A stretch of DNA of 64,000 bases. It comes from Teichococcus rhizosphaerae. GTDB taxonomy: Bacteria; Pseudomonadota; Alphaproteobacteria; Acetobacterales; Acetobacteraceae. Made by a program: the position numbers and the translations under genes. Below are positions 1 through 10,254 of the stretch, piece by piece. The stretch lies in assembly GCF_002631185.1 (NCBI RefSeq), contig NZ_PDNU01000003.1, forward strand, positions 343,353-407,352. Direction: 5' to 3'. The stretch's first letter is position 1; each line of letters opens with the position of its first letter. Under the pieces are notes generated by a model. That model did not search any database and was not told where the DNA came from. It saw only the letters and a program-made list of their open reading frames with translations.

Positions 1-492
1 GATGCCGGCGTGCGCGTCGCCTTCGGCACGGACAACATGACCGAGGACATGTTCCAGGCCATGACCATCGGCTCCATCCTGCACCGCACCGGGCGCGGCC
101 GCGAGGAGGAGGGCGGCGTGCTGCCGGGGCCCGACGCCATCCTGGACGCGGTGACGCGCGATGCCGCCGCGAGCGTCGGCGCGGGCCATGAGATCGGCCG
201 CGTCGCGCCGGGCTGGAAGGCGGACCTGACCTTCCTCGACCTCAACACGCCGGCGCTGCGCCCGGTGATCCGCCTCGTTTCCAACATCGTCCATTACGGC
301 CATCCCGGCGCGGTGCACTCGGTAATGGTGGATGGCGCGTTCATCCTGCGCGACCGCCGGGTCCTGACGGTGGACGAGCCCGCTTTGCTGCGCGAGGCCG
401 ATGCCGTCACCCGCCGCGTCTGGGCGCGCATGATCGAGCAGAACCCCGATCTCGCGCGCCCGGCCTCCGAGCTGCCCTGGCTGGAGCTTTGA
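1..492 (+). CDS. Amidohydrolase family protein, C-terminal part
   Basis: The reading frame is open from the first base, so the gene begins before the window; only the last 163 codons are present. The start of the fragment, reading VRVAFGTDNM, fits the metal-ligand Asp loop of cytosine-deaminase/atrazine-hydrolase-type amidohydrolases. The stretch GRVAPGWKADLTFLDL is the usual return to the small beta domain (the 'G.I..G..ADL...D' signature). Such enzymes are cytoplasmic metal-dependent hydrolases or deaminases of heterocycles and amides. The substrate cannot be told from this fragment. It converges on the minus-strand gene that ends 10 bases downstream. Confidence 0.8.
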   Translation, partial: DAGVRVAFGTDNMTEDMFQAMTIGSILHRTGRGREEEGGVLPGPDAILDAVTRDAAASVGAGHEIGRVAPGWKADLTFLDLNTPALRPVIRLVSNIVHYGHPGAVHSVMVDGAFILRDRRVLTVDEPALLREADAVTRRVWARMIEQNPDLARPASELPWLEL

Positions 493-501
493 TCCGCTCC
501 C

Positions 502-1485
502 TTAGTCTGCGCGCGCGCCGGAAGCCTGCACCACCTGCTTCCACATCGGCCGCTCGCGGTTGGCGCGGGCGGCGGCGTCCGCGGCCGTGGTCCACAGCGC
601 CTGCGCGCCGCCCTGGATGAAGCGCTTCTGCATCGCCTCGTCCTGCGCTACCTGCCGCATGGCGTTGTTCAGCCGCTCGATGACGGGTGCCGGCGTGCCG
701 GCCGGCGCCACGAAGGCACCCCAGACGCTGATGACGAAGTCCGGGATGCCCGCTTCCGCCATGGTGGGGATGTTGGGCAGGGTGGGCCAGCGCGTGGCGC
801 CGGTCACCGCCAGGCCGCGCATCCGCCCTTCCTGGATCAGCCCGATATGCGAGGCGAGGTTGTCCAGCGCGATGTCCACGTCGCCCGCCAGCAGCGCCGG
901 AACGGTCTGCGCCGCGCCGCGGTAGGGCACATGCGTCGCCTTCACGCCGGTGCGGCTGAACAGCATGCTGCTGGACAGGTGCGTGGTCTGGCCGATGCCG
1001 GTCGAGCCGTAGGTGATGCCGTCCGGCTTCTTCTTCGCCCAGTCGATGAACTCGGCCAGCGTCTTCGACGGATTCTTGTCGGGCGCGATGACGGCGACGT
1101 TGGGCGTGTCCCAGGCCAGGCCGATCGGCACCAGGTCCTTCTCGGGGTCGAAGGGCATGCTCTGGAACAGGAACTGGTTGATGGCCATGATGCTGGCCGT
1201 CACGGCGCCGATGGTCAGCCCGTCCGGCGCCGCCTTGGCCACCGCGTCGGTGCCGAGATTGCCGCTGGCGCCCGCCCGGTTCTCCACCACCACGGGCTGG
1301 CCCAGCACGGCGCCCATGCGCTCGGCATAGAGGCGGCTCAGCACGTCGGTGGAGCCGCCGGGCGGATAGGGCACGATCAGCCGGATCGGGCGCTGCCCCG
1401 CGAGGCCCTGCGCCAGCGCGGGCGCGGAAAGGACGGCGGGTGCCGCGAAGGCGGCGGCGCGCAGCAGGGCGCGGCGTTCGATCAT
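502..1485 (-). CDS. Tripartite tricarboxylate transporter (Bug/TctC family) substrate-binding protein
   Basis: A 327-residue periplasmic binding protein. The N-terminus has two arginines followed by a hydrophobic run ending APALAQ, a Tat- or Sec-type signal peptide. The body shows the Bug pattern: PIRLIVPYPPGGSTDVLSR near the start, VVVENRAGASGN, HVPYRGAAQTVPALLAGDVD and a C-terminal IP.FVISVWGAF-like segment. Family members bind carboxylates or other small organic acids. No TctA/TctB membrane genes lie beside it, which is common for Bug proteins. The start at 1485 is chosen because GGGAGAA lies 9 bases upstream and the signal peptide begins there; the longer upstream frame is unlikely to be translated. 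Confidence 0.9.
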   Translation of the reverse strand: MIERRALLRAAAFAAPAVLSAPALAQGLAGQRPIRLIVPYPPGGSTDVLSRLYAERMGAVLGQPVVVENRAGASGNLGTDAVAKAAPDGLTIGAVTASIMAINQFLFQSMPFDPEKDLVPIGLAWDTPNVAVIAPDKNPSKTLAEFIDWAKKKPDGITYGSTGIGQTTHLSSSMLFSRTGVKATHVPYRGAAQTVPALLAGDVDIALDNLASHIGLIQEGRMRGLAVTGATRWPTLPNIPTMAEAGIPDFVISVWGAFVAPAGTPAPVIERLNNAMRQVAQDEAMQKRFIQGGAQALWTTAADAAARANRERPMWKQVVQASGARAD

Positions 1486-1565
1486 GGTTCGTTTCTCCCG
1501 TTTCGCGCCGTTCGTTGCGGCGCCACAGGGAGAGGATCGGCCAGGGGGGCGGCGCCGTCCAGCCT

Positions 1566-2669
1566 TCAATCCCGCTCGTCAGTCCGGGGGCGGGGCAGGG
1601 CGGTGCCGTCCTCGCGGAACAGGTGGCAGGCGGCGGGGGGAAGGTGGAACCGTCCCGGCTGGCCCTCGCGCAGCCGCACGCCCTCGGGGATGCGCGCCGT
1701 CAGCAGCGTGCCGTCCGAGGCGCGCAGATAGGCGAGCTGCTCGTCGCCCAGCTCCTCCACCACCTCGACGGGCCCGGACAGGGCGGCGCCATCGCCTGCC
1801 AGCCGGACGTGCTCGGGGCGGATGCCGAGCGTCAGCGCCTCGCCCGGCCGCGCGCCCGCGCCCGCCACAGGTACGTCGAGCCGCGCCCCGCCGGGCAGGC
1901 TGACGGCGACCGTGCCCTCCGAACCGCCTTCGGCCCGCACGGCCAGGAAGTTCATCCGCGTGCTGCCGATGAAGCCGGCCACGAAGATGTTGCGCGGGTG
2001 CCGGTACAGCTCCACCGGCGCGCCGGCCTGCTCGACGCGGCCGGCGTTCAGCACCACGATCCGGTCGGCCAGCGTCATCGCCTCCACCTGGTCGTGCGTC
2101 ACATAGATCATGGTGCTGCGCATGGACTGGTGCAGGCGCGCGATCTCGATGCGCATCTGCACCCGCAGGCTGGCGTCGAGATTGGAAAGCGGCTCGTCGA
2201 ACAGGAACACCTTCGGCTCCCGCACGATGGCGCGGCCGATCGCCACGCGCTGCCGCTGCCCGCCCGAGAGCTGCTTCGGCAGCCGGTCCAGCAGCGGCGC
2301 CAGCTCCAGCTTCCCGGCCACGTCGCGCACGCGGGCGTCGATCTCGGCGCGCCTGGCGCGGCCCATCTCCAGCCCGAAGGCGATGTTCTCCCGCACCGTC
2401 ATGTGCGGATAAAGCGCGTAGGACTGGAACACCATGGCGATGCCGCGCTCGCGCGGGGGCCTGGCCGTCACGTCCTCCCCGCCGATATGGACCGAGCCGG
2501 CGCTGACGCTCTCCAGCCCCGCCACCAGCCGCAGCAGGGTGGACTTGCCGCAGCCCGAGGGGCCGACAAAGACGCAGAACTCGCCATCGCCGATCCGGAG
2601 ATCGACGTCGCGGATCACCTGCGTGCCGTCGAAGCGCTTCCGCACCCCGCGCAGTTCGACGTCTGCCAT
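1566..2669 (-). CDS. Sugar ABC transporter ATP-binding protein (UgpC/MalK type)
   Basis: A 367-residue ATPase that would power the importer encoded by the three preceding genes of the operon. It has Walker [10 protein letters not shown], signature [14 protein letters not shown], Walker [13 protein letters not shown] and switch [10 protein letters not shown]-terminal TOBE/OB region with [10 protein letters not shown] is typical of the MalK/UgpC branch that serves sugars and polyols. I chose the ATG at 2669 because GGAAGGAGAG lies just upstream. An ATG at 2696, overlapping the stop of the permease gene, would add nine residues. Last gene of the operon. Confidence 0.93.
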   Translation of the reverse strand: MADVELRGVRKRFDGTQVIRDVDLRIGDGEFCVFVGPSGCGKSTLLRLVAGLESVSAGSVHIGGEDVTARPPRERGIAMVFQSYALYPHMTVRENIAFGLEMGRARRAEIDARVRDVAGKLELAPLLDRLPKQLSGGQRQRVAIGRAIVREPKVFLFDEPLSNLDASLRVQMRIEIARLHQSMRSTMIYVTHDQVEAMTLADRIVVLNAGRVEQAGAPVELYRHPRNIFVAGFIGSTRMNFLAVRAEGGSEGTVAVSLPGGARLDVPVAGAGARPGEALTLGIRPEHVRLAGDGAALSGPVEVVEELGDEQLAYLRASDGTLLTARIPEGVRLREGQPGRFHLPPAACHLFREDGTALPRPRTDERD

Positions 2670-2692
2670 GTGGCGCTCTCCTTCCGCGATGC

Positions 2693-3526
2693 TCATCCCT
2701 TCACCGCGCCGGCGGTGAGGCCGGAGACGATCTTGCGCTGGAAGGCCAGCACCAGCAGCACGATGGGGATGGTGACGATGACGGAGGCGGCCATCACCAG
2801 CCCCCAGGGCAGTTCCTGCCGGCTGCCGCCGCTGAGCAGCGCGATGGCGACGGGCACGGTGCGCGTCTCGGCCGAGAGGGTGAAGGTGAAGGCGAACAGG
2901 AACTCGTTCCAGGAGACGATGAAGGCGAGCAGCGCGGTGGGCGCCATGGCCGGCCAGAGCAGCGGCAGGAAGACGCGGCGGATGACGGTGAGCGGCGAGG
3001 CGCCGTCGGCATAGGCCGCCTCCTCCAGCTCCTTCGGCAGCTCGCGCATGAAGGTGGTGAGCACCCACACCGTGAAGGGCAGGGTCAGCACCAGGTTGGC
3101 CAGCACCAGGCCGGGCAGCGTGTCGTAGAGGCCAAGCGCGCGGATCAGCTCGAACATGCCGGACAGCACCGCCACCTGCGGGAACATCGACACGCCGAGG
3201 ATGGCGAGCATCAGCGCCCCGCGGCCGCGGAAGCGCACCCGCCCCAGCGCATAGGCCGCCGTGACGGCCAGCAGCAGCGAGAGCGCCACCACCACCGCCG
3301 CCACCAGCACCGAGTTGAGGATGGTGCGGCCGAAATCGAGCTGGGTGAAGACCTGCGCGTAGTTGGAGAGATCCAGCGTCTCGGGCCAGAGGGAGGGCGA
3401 GAACAGCGCGGTGCCGGAGCGGAAGGAGGTGACCAGGGCATGGTAGAAGGGGAACAGCGCGAAGGCGCCGATCGCCAGCAGAAGCAGCGCGAAACCCGCG
3501 CGGGCGAGCAGGGTGCGGGCGTTCAT
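2693..3526 (-). CDS. Carbohydrate ABC transporter permease (MalG/UgpE type)
   Basis: A 277-residue inner-membrane permease with about six membrane segments. It has the cytoplasmic EAA loop ([20 protein letters not shown]) that docks on the ATPase, and a C-terminal segment ending [12 protein letters not shown], as in most carbohydrate permeases of this branch. It overlaps the upstream permease gene by four bases (ATGA) and is followed directly by the ATPase gene, so the genes are surely co-transcribed. It pairs with the upstream permease to form the channel. Confidence 0.92.
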   Translation of the reverse strand: MNARTLLARAGFALLLLAIGAFALFPFYHALVTSFRSGTALFSPSLWPETLDLSNYAQVFTQLDFGRTILNSVLVAAVVVALSLLLAVTAAYALGRVRFRGRGALMLAILGVSMFPQVAVLSGMFELIRALGLYDTLPGLVLANLVLTLPFTVWVLTTFMRELPKELEEAAYADGASPLTVIRRVFLPLLWPAMAPTALLAFIVSWNEFLFAFTFTLSAETRTVPVAIALLSGGSRQELPWGLVMAASVIVTIPIVLLVLAFQRKIVSGLTAGAVKG

Positions 3527-4452
3527 CGGGCGCTCTCCCCTTCCAGCCGCAGCCGCCCGAGCAGCACCACGGACAGGGTGAGCAGCGCGATCACCAGGAA
3601 GAGCAGGGTGGAGGCGGCGGAGCCGTAGCCCACATCCTGGAAGTCCACGAGCTGCTGCCGGGCATAGACTGACATGGACTGCGTGCCCGAGGCATTGGCC
3701 GTCAGCACATAGATGAGGTCGAACACCCGCAGCGCGTCCAGCGCGCGGAACACCAGTGCCACCACCAGGGCGGGGCGGATCAGCGGCAGCGTCACGCGGA
3801 AGAAGACCCGTATGGGATGGATGCCGTCGACCCGCGCCGCCTCGTAGCAATCGGCGGGCAGCATCTGCAGCGCGGCCAGGATCAGCAGGGCGACGAAGGG
3901 CGTGGTCTTCCACACATCGACGATGACGACGGCCCACATGGCGAGGTCCGGGTCGGCCATCCAGGCGACCGGCGCGTCGATTGCGCCGATGGCGAGCAGC
4001 GCGTGGTTGATGACGCCGAACTGGTCGTTCAGCATCCAGGCCCACATCCGCGCCGAGACGATGGTGGGGATGGCCCACGGGATCAGGATGGCCGCGCGCA
4101 CCAGCCCGCGCAGCGGGAAGCGGGCATTCAGCGCCAGCGCCACCACCATGCCCAGCACCGCCTCGATGGAGACCGAGACGGCGGCGAACCACACGGTGCG
4201 CCACACCGCCCGCCACCATTGCGGGTCTGCCAGCAGGCCGAGCCATTCCCCCTCGTAGTATTCGAGATAGTTGGCGAAGCCGATGAAGCGGTAGTTCTCC
4301 AGCTCGATCAGCTCGGCATCGGTGAAGCTGAACCAGACGGTGCGCAGCAGCGGCCAGCCGGCCACCGCCGCCAGCACCGCCAGGGTGGGTGCCAGGAACA
4401 GCCAGGCGGCGCGCACCCGCACCCGCGCCAGGCCCAGATCGTCCTTCGCCAT
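3523..4452 (-). CDS. Sugar ABC transporter permease (MalF/UgpA type)
   Basis: A 309-residue permease with a first membrane helix ([20 protein letters not shown]) and an EAA-type loop ([19 protein letters not shown]) for coupling to the ATPase. It is the partner of the next permease. The start is uncertain: ATG at 4452 has GGAGG ten bases upstream; ATG at 4461 and a GTG at 4473 that overlaps the stop of the binding-protein gene are alternatives and add only 3 to 7 residues. Gene order (binding protein, permease, permease, ATPase) is that of trehalose/maltose-type importers. Confidence 0.9.
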   Translation of the reverse strand: MAKDDLGLARVRVRAAWLFLAPTLAVLAAVAGWPLLRTVWFSFTDAELIELENYRFIGFANYLEYYEGEWLGLLADPQWWRAVWRTVWFAAVSVSIEAVLGMVVALALNARFPLRGLVRAAILIPWAIPTIVSARMWAWMLNDQFGVINHALLAIGAIDAPVAWMADPDLAMWAVVIVDVWKTTPFVALLILAALQMLPADCYEAARVDGIHPIRVFFRVTLPLIRPALVVALVFRALDALRVFDLIYVLTANASGTQSMSVYARQQLVDFQDVGYGSAASTLLFLVIALLTLSVVLLGRLRLEGESAR

Positions 4453-4469
4453 GCGGTCCATGCCTCCGC

Positions 4470-5729
<1,260 letters not shown>

Positions 5730-5965
5730 GACGGTGTCCTCCCAGCAAGGATTGGCGGGAAGGCACCGGGCCGGGCACGAAGGCTGGAGCGCGGCGCCGT
5801 CTCCTCCAGGGCCGCGCGGCGGGGCGCGTGGCGGGTTCCGGTCGGGGTGCATGGCCAGGGCGCTGGCCATGACGGGCGCCGGAATCGCTAGCCCCGCCTG
5901 CCCGATGATGCAACCCGCCCGCTGGCCGATTGGCTGGGGTGCCAGCCCTGGCGCAAGCGAACATG

Positions 5966-5991
5966 AAAAAGCCCGGCTGGGGCCGGGCTTT
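5966..5991 (-). terminator. Rho-independent terminator
   Basis: A perfect 10-bp stem (AAAGCCCGGC at 5968-5977 against GCCGGGCTTT at 5982-5991) with a four-base loop. Read on the minus strand it is followed by a run of five T. It lies downstream of the small minus-strand gene at 6023-6196 and insulates it from the sugar importer operon. Confidence 0.85.
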
Positions 5992-6022
5992 CAGCCGATC
6001 AGGCGGATTGGGGTGGGGCGGC

Positions 6023-6196
6023 TTACCAGCGGCCCGTGGCGCCCAGCGCGAAGGGGCTGCGCTCACCCCAGGAATTCCAGGAGGCGTAAAGGCCCGACGC
6101 CTCGTTGCGCCAGCTTTCCTCGCGGCGGCTCTCGGCCTCGGCGGCCTGGCGGCGGTCGGCGGCCGTGTCGGCGATGATCTGGGTGCGGTCCATCAT
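6023..6196 (-). CDS. Small hypothetical protein (57 aa)
   Basis: A short hydrophilic protein, MMDRTQIIADTAADRRQAAE at the start, rich in Arg, Glu and Ala, with a Trp/Ser segment (ASWNSWGERSPF) near the end. No domain is recognised. It is a real gene on sequence grounds: AAAGGAGG sits seven bases before the ATG at 6196, and a strong terminator follows the stop. No signal peptide or membrane segment is seen. Function unknown. Confidence 0.7.
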   Translation of the reverse strand: MMDRTQIIADTAADRRQAAEAESRREESWRNEASGLYASWNSWGERSPFALGATGRW

Positions 6197-6613
6197 GGCT
6201 GGCCTCCTTTGCTGAGAACACAATTAGGGCGAATGCCTGCCTTATTCCAGCCCCAATTTGGCAGGCAGCGTCACGTTCACGCCATAATTGGGTCTGGAGG
6301 AACAAGGGGCGGCAGCCGGAAAGCGCCCGGGGAGGAGCAAAAGCCTCGCAAGACAGCCCTATTAATCAGGGGCTTGATGCGGTGGATCTCAAATGTGGCG
6401 GGAAAATGGCGGAATGGGGCATGCATCGCCAAGCCTGACGCCCGCACACAACCAGCGCTTCATGGCGCCGCCGGCAACCTGCCGCGGAGTCGCCGGATGC
6501 AGATCCGGGAGCGGCCAAAGCCCCGGCGCGCAGGGCGGCGCTGCCCCGAGGAGGGCGAGGCCTGGAAGGACGGTCGGGCGGCCCCGCTTGCCGGAGCAGG
6601 GCCGCGCTTCAGG
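6197..6613. other. Intergenic region, promoter side of the small gene
   Basis: No convincing gene. The part nearest the small gene (6211-6295) is unusually AT-rich for this window and holds three AATT-centred motifs (CCCTAATTG on minus at 6221-6229, CCCCAATTTGG at 6251-6261, CCATAATTGGG at 6282-6292), spaced 33 and 31 bases. A 7-bp inverted repeat GCCTGCC/GGCAGGC spans 6235-6266. The rest (6300-6613) shows nothing I can support. Confidence 0.4.
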
Positions 6614-8452
6614 TCACACCGGAAAGACTTCCCGGCCCTCGGCGGCGCCGTGGAGTAGGTAATGCGCCAGCGGGTTCAGCCCGGCGGCGGCCACATCCGG
6701 GTTCGCCGCGAGATAGGCTCCCGCGTCGAACGCCATGCTCGGGTCACGGCCTTCCCGGTAGCCATGCTCGGCATAGTGCCAGAGCGGATCGAGGCGGGCG
6801 GCCGCCACGTCCGGATTGGCGGCGAGATAGTAGCTGCTGTCGAAGAAGGCGTTCGGGTCGCGCCCCTCGCGCCAGCCGAACATGTTGAAATGCGCCAGCG
6901 GGTCGATGCGGGCGGCGAGCACGTCGGGGTTCTGGCCGAGATAGTGGCTGATGCTGAACAGCGCGCTGGGATCGCGCCCCTCCGCCCAGCCGAAGGCCTC
7001 GTAATGCGCCCGCGGGTCGAGGCCGGCGGCCAGCACGTCCGGGTTCCGCGCCAGGTAGAAGCCGGCGTCGAAGCAGGAGGGGCTGGCGGGCGGCGGCTCC
7101 GGCTCTCCGGCCGGGCTCCGGGGCAGGGCGGTGAAGCCGGTGGGGAAGGAGCCCTCCATGCCGGGGGTGATGTCCTCCACCAGCCGCGTGCCGGCGGAGG
7201 TGCCGTCCGAATACCAGAGCTCGCGGCCGGTCTTCTCGGTGACGGCGGAGAACAGCAGGCCGCCATCTCCCGCCGGCACCAGCTCGGCGGCGAAGCGGCT
7301 CCCCTCGGGCAGGGCGACAAGGAGGGTGGTGCCTTCGCGGGTGCCGTCCGTCACCCACAGCTCGCCGGAATTCTCCGGCGCCTGCTGGACCGTGAACGCC
7401 ACGCGTCCATTGCCCAGCGCCTGGAAGCCGATGGGGCCGGAGCCTTGCTCCCCCGGAACGATGTCGCGCAGCAGCACGGTGCCGGCGGCGGTGCCATCGG
7501 TCACCCAGACCTCGATGCCGTGCTCGGCATCGCCCGCGGCGAAGACCGCGCGGCCATTGCCCAGCGCCGTCAGCTCCTGCGGGCCCTGGCCGCTGAAGCC
7601 GGTGCCGAACTGCCGGAGCAGGGCGGTTCCCGCCGGCGTGCCGTCCGTGCCCCAGAGCGCGCGCCCTTCCGTGCCGTTGTCGGCGTGGAAGACCGCGCGC
7701 CCGGCCCCGAGCGGCGTGAAGTCGGGGCTGCCGTAATAGGGCCTCTCCCCCGGCGGCAGGCCGATGAGGGGGATGGTGCCGGCCGCCGTGCCATCCGTGA
7801 CCCAGACCTCCGTCTCGGGCAGCGGGCCGGAAGCCTTGAACAGGATGCGCCCATTCCCCAGCGCCACCAGGTCGCCCGGGTCGGAGATGCCGCTCTCGTT
7901 CGGGGTGGCGGTGATGAGGCGGGTGCCCGCCGCCGTGCCGTCGGTGATCCAGAGCTGGCCGCCGGCCTGCGGATCGTGGGCGGTGAAGACGGCGCGGCCA
8001 TCGGGCAGGGCGGTGAAGCCGCCGGGAAAGGAGCCGGTCTCGCTGGGGGCTAGTTCCCGCAGCAGGTAGGTGCCGGCGGCGGTGCCGTCGCTCCTCCACA
8101 ACTCGGCGTTGAAGTCCTGGCCCTGCGCGCTGAACAGCACCGTGCCGTCGGCCATGGTGAAGTAGCCGAAGGGGGAGCCGCCGGAGGCGCCGGGCAGGAT
8201 GTCGCGCAGCAGGGTGGTGCCCGCCTCCGTGCCGTCGGTCACCCACAGCTCCTGGCCGTGGATGCCGTCATCAGCGGTGAAGAGCAGGCGCCCGCCCACC
8301 GTCGCGGCCAGGGAGAAGGGGAAGGAGCCCGCCGGCCCGGAGCGGATGTCGCGCAGCAGGAAGGTGCCTTCGGCGGTGCCGTCGGTGCGCCAGAGCTCGG
8401 TGCCGTGGTCGGGGTCGCCAGCCTGGAAAACAAATCCGTCACGCAAGGCCAT
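6614..8452 (-). CDS. ELWxTDGT-repeat protein with C-terminal NPDV repeats
   Basis: A 612-residue protein built almost wholly of repeats. Residues 1 to about 450 hold nine copies of a roughly 50-residue unit whose core reads ELW.TDGT.AGT.LL, a pattern of beta-propeller-like bacterial repeats. The last 155 residues or so hold four copies of a 37-residue unit (FD..YLA.NPDV...LDPL.HY..HG..EGRDP), a module found at the ends of many secreted alphaproteobacterial proteins. No N-terminal signal peptide is visible. The protein ends in a short acidic-hydrophobic tail (REVFPV), which would suit type I secretion, but this is speculative. Start at 8452 has GAGGAG seven bases upstream. Role unknown; a surface or extracellular adhesin-like protein is the simplest guess. 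Confidence 0.75.
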   Translation of the reverse strand: MALRDGFVFQAGDPDHGTELWRTDGTAEGTFLLRDIRSGPAGSFPFSLAATVGGRLLFTADDGIHGQELWVTDGTEAGTTLLRDILPGASGGSPFGYFTMADGTVLFSAQGQDFNAELWRSDGTAAGTYLLRELAPSETGSFPGGFTALPDGRAVFTAHDPQAGGQLWITDGTAAGTRLITATPNESGISDPGDLVALGNGRILFKASGPLPETEVWVTDGTAAGTIPLIGLPPGERPYYGSPDFTPLGAGRAVFHADNGTEGRALWGTDGTPAGTALLRQFGTGFSGQGPQELTALGNGRAVFAAGDAEHGIEVWVTDGTAAGTVLLRDIVPGEQGSGPIGFQALGNGRVAFTVQQAPENSGELWVTDGTREGTTLLVALPEGSRFAAELVPAGDGGLLFSAVTEKTGRELWYSDGTSAGTRLVEDITPGMEGSFPTGFTALPRSPAGEPEPPPASPSCFDAGFYLARNPDVLAAGLDPRAHYEAFGWAEGRDPSALFSISHYLGQNPDVLAARIDPLAHFNMFGWREGRDPNAFFDSSYYLAANPDVAAARLDPLWHYAEHGYREGRDPSMAFDAGAYLAANPDVAAAGLNPLAHYLLHGAAEGREVFPV

Positions 8453-8921
8453 GCGTCACTCCTCGTTCCCATCCGGGCAGGAGCGGAGGAACCGGCGATG
8501 GGGCGTGGCTTCCGCTTGCCTATCCCCGTTTGTCCGCAGGATCGGCGGGGCGGGTCAACGGCAATGAAGGCAGGGCGGGGGAGGGTGGCGGCCCGCTCCA
8601 AAAGCCGCGCCGGGCGGCTCTTGCCGGCGGGAAAGCGGCCCGCCGGCCTTGCGCCGCAAGGCATCCGGCGGTGCGGCCTGTCTCGAAAACCATCGGCCGT
8701 CCCGTCTGGCGCGGCGATGCCCGGCTTCCTGATCGCCAAGAATTGCTTGGAGCCGCCGTTCCGTCCCTGACCAGGCCCGCAGCCGGCGGTTTTCCCCTGG
8801 CCACACTGGCCTGGCCGCCGGTTGTGGAGTGGCTGGGCAAATCGCCCCCAGGCCTTGCCGATTCGGTGCGCGCAGGGCGGCGATGAAGGCGGTGCCCTCC
8901 TCCCCGCGCACCGCCTCCGGG
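8453..8921. other. Intergenic region with two adjacent hairpins
   Basis: No gene is supported; the open frames here are short GC-driven frames without domain features. A strong hairpin lies at 8623-8647 (stem GCCGGCGGG/CCCGCCGGC, loop AAAGCGG), followed directly by a smaller one at 8648-8660 (CTTGC/GCAAG). They could end transcripts of the minus-strand SDR gene at 8922, though there is no T-tract. Confidence 0.4.
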
Positions 8922-9698
8922 TCAGGGGATGGGGCAACTTCCCCCATCGACGTTGATCGCCGTGCCGGTGATGTAGGAGGCCGCGTCCGAGGCCAGGAAG
9001 CAGGCGGCCTGGGCGAATTCCTCCGCCCGCCCGACGCGGCCGAGCGGCACGCCCCGCCCCATCTCGGCCAGCAGCGCGTCGAGCGGCCGGCCGGCGGCCT
9101 CGGCGCGCCGGCGCCACTGGTCGCTCTCGATCAGCCCGACGAGCAGGGCGTTGACCAGGATGCCGTGCGGCGCGCCCTCGCCGGAGAGCACCTTGGTCAG
9201 CGCCAGCCCGGCGGCGCGGCTGATGGCGGTGGGGGCGGTGCCGGCGCGGGGCGCCTTGGCATGGGTGTTGAGCACGTTGATGACACGGCCCCATCCGCGC
9301 TCGCGCATCTGCGGCCAGGCCAGGCGCGTCAGCCGGATGGCGGCGAACAGCTTGAGGTCCAGATCCTCCTGCCAGACCGCGTCCGTCACCGTCTCGAAGG
9401 CGCCGGTGCGGGAGGCGCCGGCATTGTTCACCACGATGTCGATCCGCCCCAGCGCCGCCATGGCGCCGTCATGGCCCGCCTGGATGCCCTCGGCGGTGGC
9501 GACGTCACAGGCGATGGCGGCGACCTTCCCCTGCGCCGTGGCGCGGATCTCCCGCTCGGCCGCTTCCAGCGCCGCCTGGCCGCGCGCCAGGATGGCGACA
9601 TCGGCGCCCGAGGCGGCGAAGCGCCGGGCCATGGCCAGGCCGAGCCCCTTGCTGCCGCCGGTGATGACGGCCGCCCGGCCGCGCAGACTGATTTCCAT
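8922..9698 (-). CDS. SDR-family protein lacking the catalytic Tyr/Lys
   Basis: 258 residues with the Rossmann nucleotide motif TGGSKGLG at residues 14-21, NNAG at about residue 91 and the C-terminal GTAINVDGG typical of classical short-chain dehydrogenases. At the active site, however, the usual Y-x-x-x-K is replaced: the segment reads PTAISRAAGLALTK, with Thr where Tyr and Arg where Lys are expected. The fold and cofactor site look intact, so it may bind NAD(P) without ordinary dehydrogenase chemistry, or use different residues. GGAGGAAGG precedes the ATG. Transcribed alone. Confidence 0.85.
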   Translation of the reverse strand: MEISLRGRAAVITGGSKGLGLAMARRFAASGADVAILARGQAALEAAEREIRATAQGKVAAIACDVATAEGIQAGHDGAMAALGRIDIVVNNAGASRTGAFETVTDAVWQEDLDLKLFAAIRLTRLAWPQMRERGWGRVINVLNTHAKAPRAGTAPTAISRAAGLALTKVLSGEGAPHGILVNALLVGLIESDQWRRRAEAAGRPLDALLAEMGRGVPLGRVGRAEEFAQAACFLASDAASYITGTAINVDGGSCPIP

Positions 9699-9771
9699 GG
9701 TGACCCTTCCTCCCGTTGACCGGCACAGCCTGCCGCAGCGCGGCCGATCGGGCCAGCGGGGGAAGGGCGGT

Positions 9772-10026
9772 TCAGATCACGTCGAGAAAGGCCATCAGCC
9801 CCCAGGCGGCGGCGCCCAGCATGGCGACGCCGGCCAGGTAGTCGGCCACCTCGCGCCAGATCGGGTTGCCGCCCGCCGGCGGCGTGGCGCGCGGCGCGGC
9901 CTTGCGGCGGGCAACGGCCTTCGGCGCGGCCGTCTTGGCACGGCGTGGCGCCTTGGCGGCCATGGGCTCCGGGGCCTTGGCGGGGCGCCGGCGTGGGGCC
10001 GGCTTGCGGGGCGTGGTGCCTGTCAT
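9772..10026 (-). CDS. Basic Ala/Pro/Lys-rich small membrane protein (84 aa)
   Basis: The first 50 residues are rich in Lys, Arg, Ala and Pro (RKPAPRRRPAKAPEP, RRAKTAAPKAVARRKAAPRA), resembling histone-H1-like tails. The end is a single hydrophobic segment (YLAGVAMLGAAAWGLMAFL). It would thus be a membrane-anchored protein with a basic arm that could bind nucleic acid or acidic polymers. The upstream site is a run of G (GGGGGG), weaker than that of its neighbours. Function unknown. Confidence 0.55.
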   Translation of the reverse strand: MTGTTPRKPAPRRRPAKAPEPMAAKAPRRAKTAAPKAVARRKAAPRATPPAGGNPIWREVADYLAGVAMLGAAAWGLMAFLDVI

Positions 10027-10166
10027 GCCGCGCCCCCCTGCGGCGGATGGAAGAAGCGGGAAGGAGGCGGCGAAGCGGACATGGCGACCCTGAACGCTGG
10101 CGAAGAGAAGGCAGGAGGGTGGGAACAGATCAGGCCCGCGCCGTCAACCTTGAGCGGAGCCGAAAG

Positions 10167-10191
10167 AAAAAGGCGCCCCCGAAGGAGCGCC
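10167..10191 (-). terminator. Rho-independent terminator with UUCG loop
   Basis: On the minus strand: GGCGCTCC, loop TTCG, GGGGCGCC, then five T. Stem of 8 bp with one G-T pair. It follows the iron-binding protein gene that ends at 10255. Confidence 0.85.
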
Positions 10192-10254
10192 CCGGCCTGC
10201 CAGGAAGAAGAGGAAGCCGGCCGGGAGGATGCCTGCCCGGCCTTTACTTCCCTC

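Noticed and set aside
8520..8947. Short frames on both strands in the gap between the TDGT protein gene and the SDR gene
   Set aside because: No ribosome sites, no domain features, Pro/Arg/Ala-rich composition; the region looks like a terminator/spacer.
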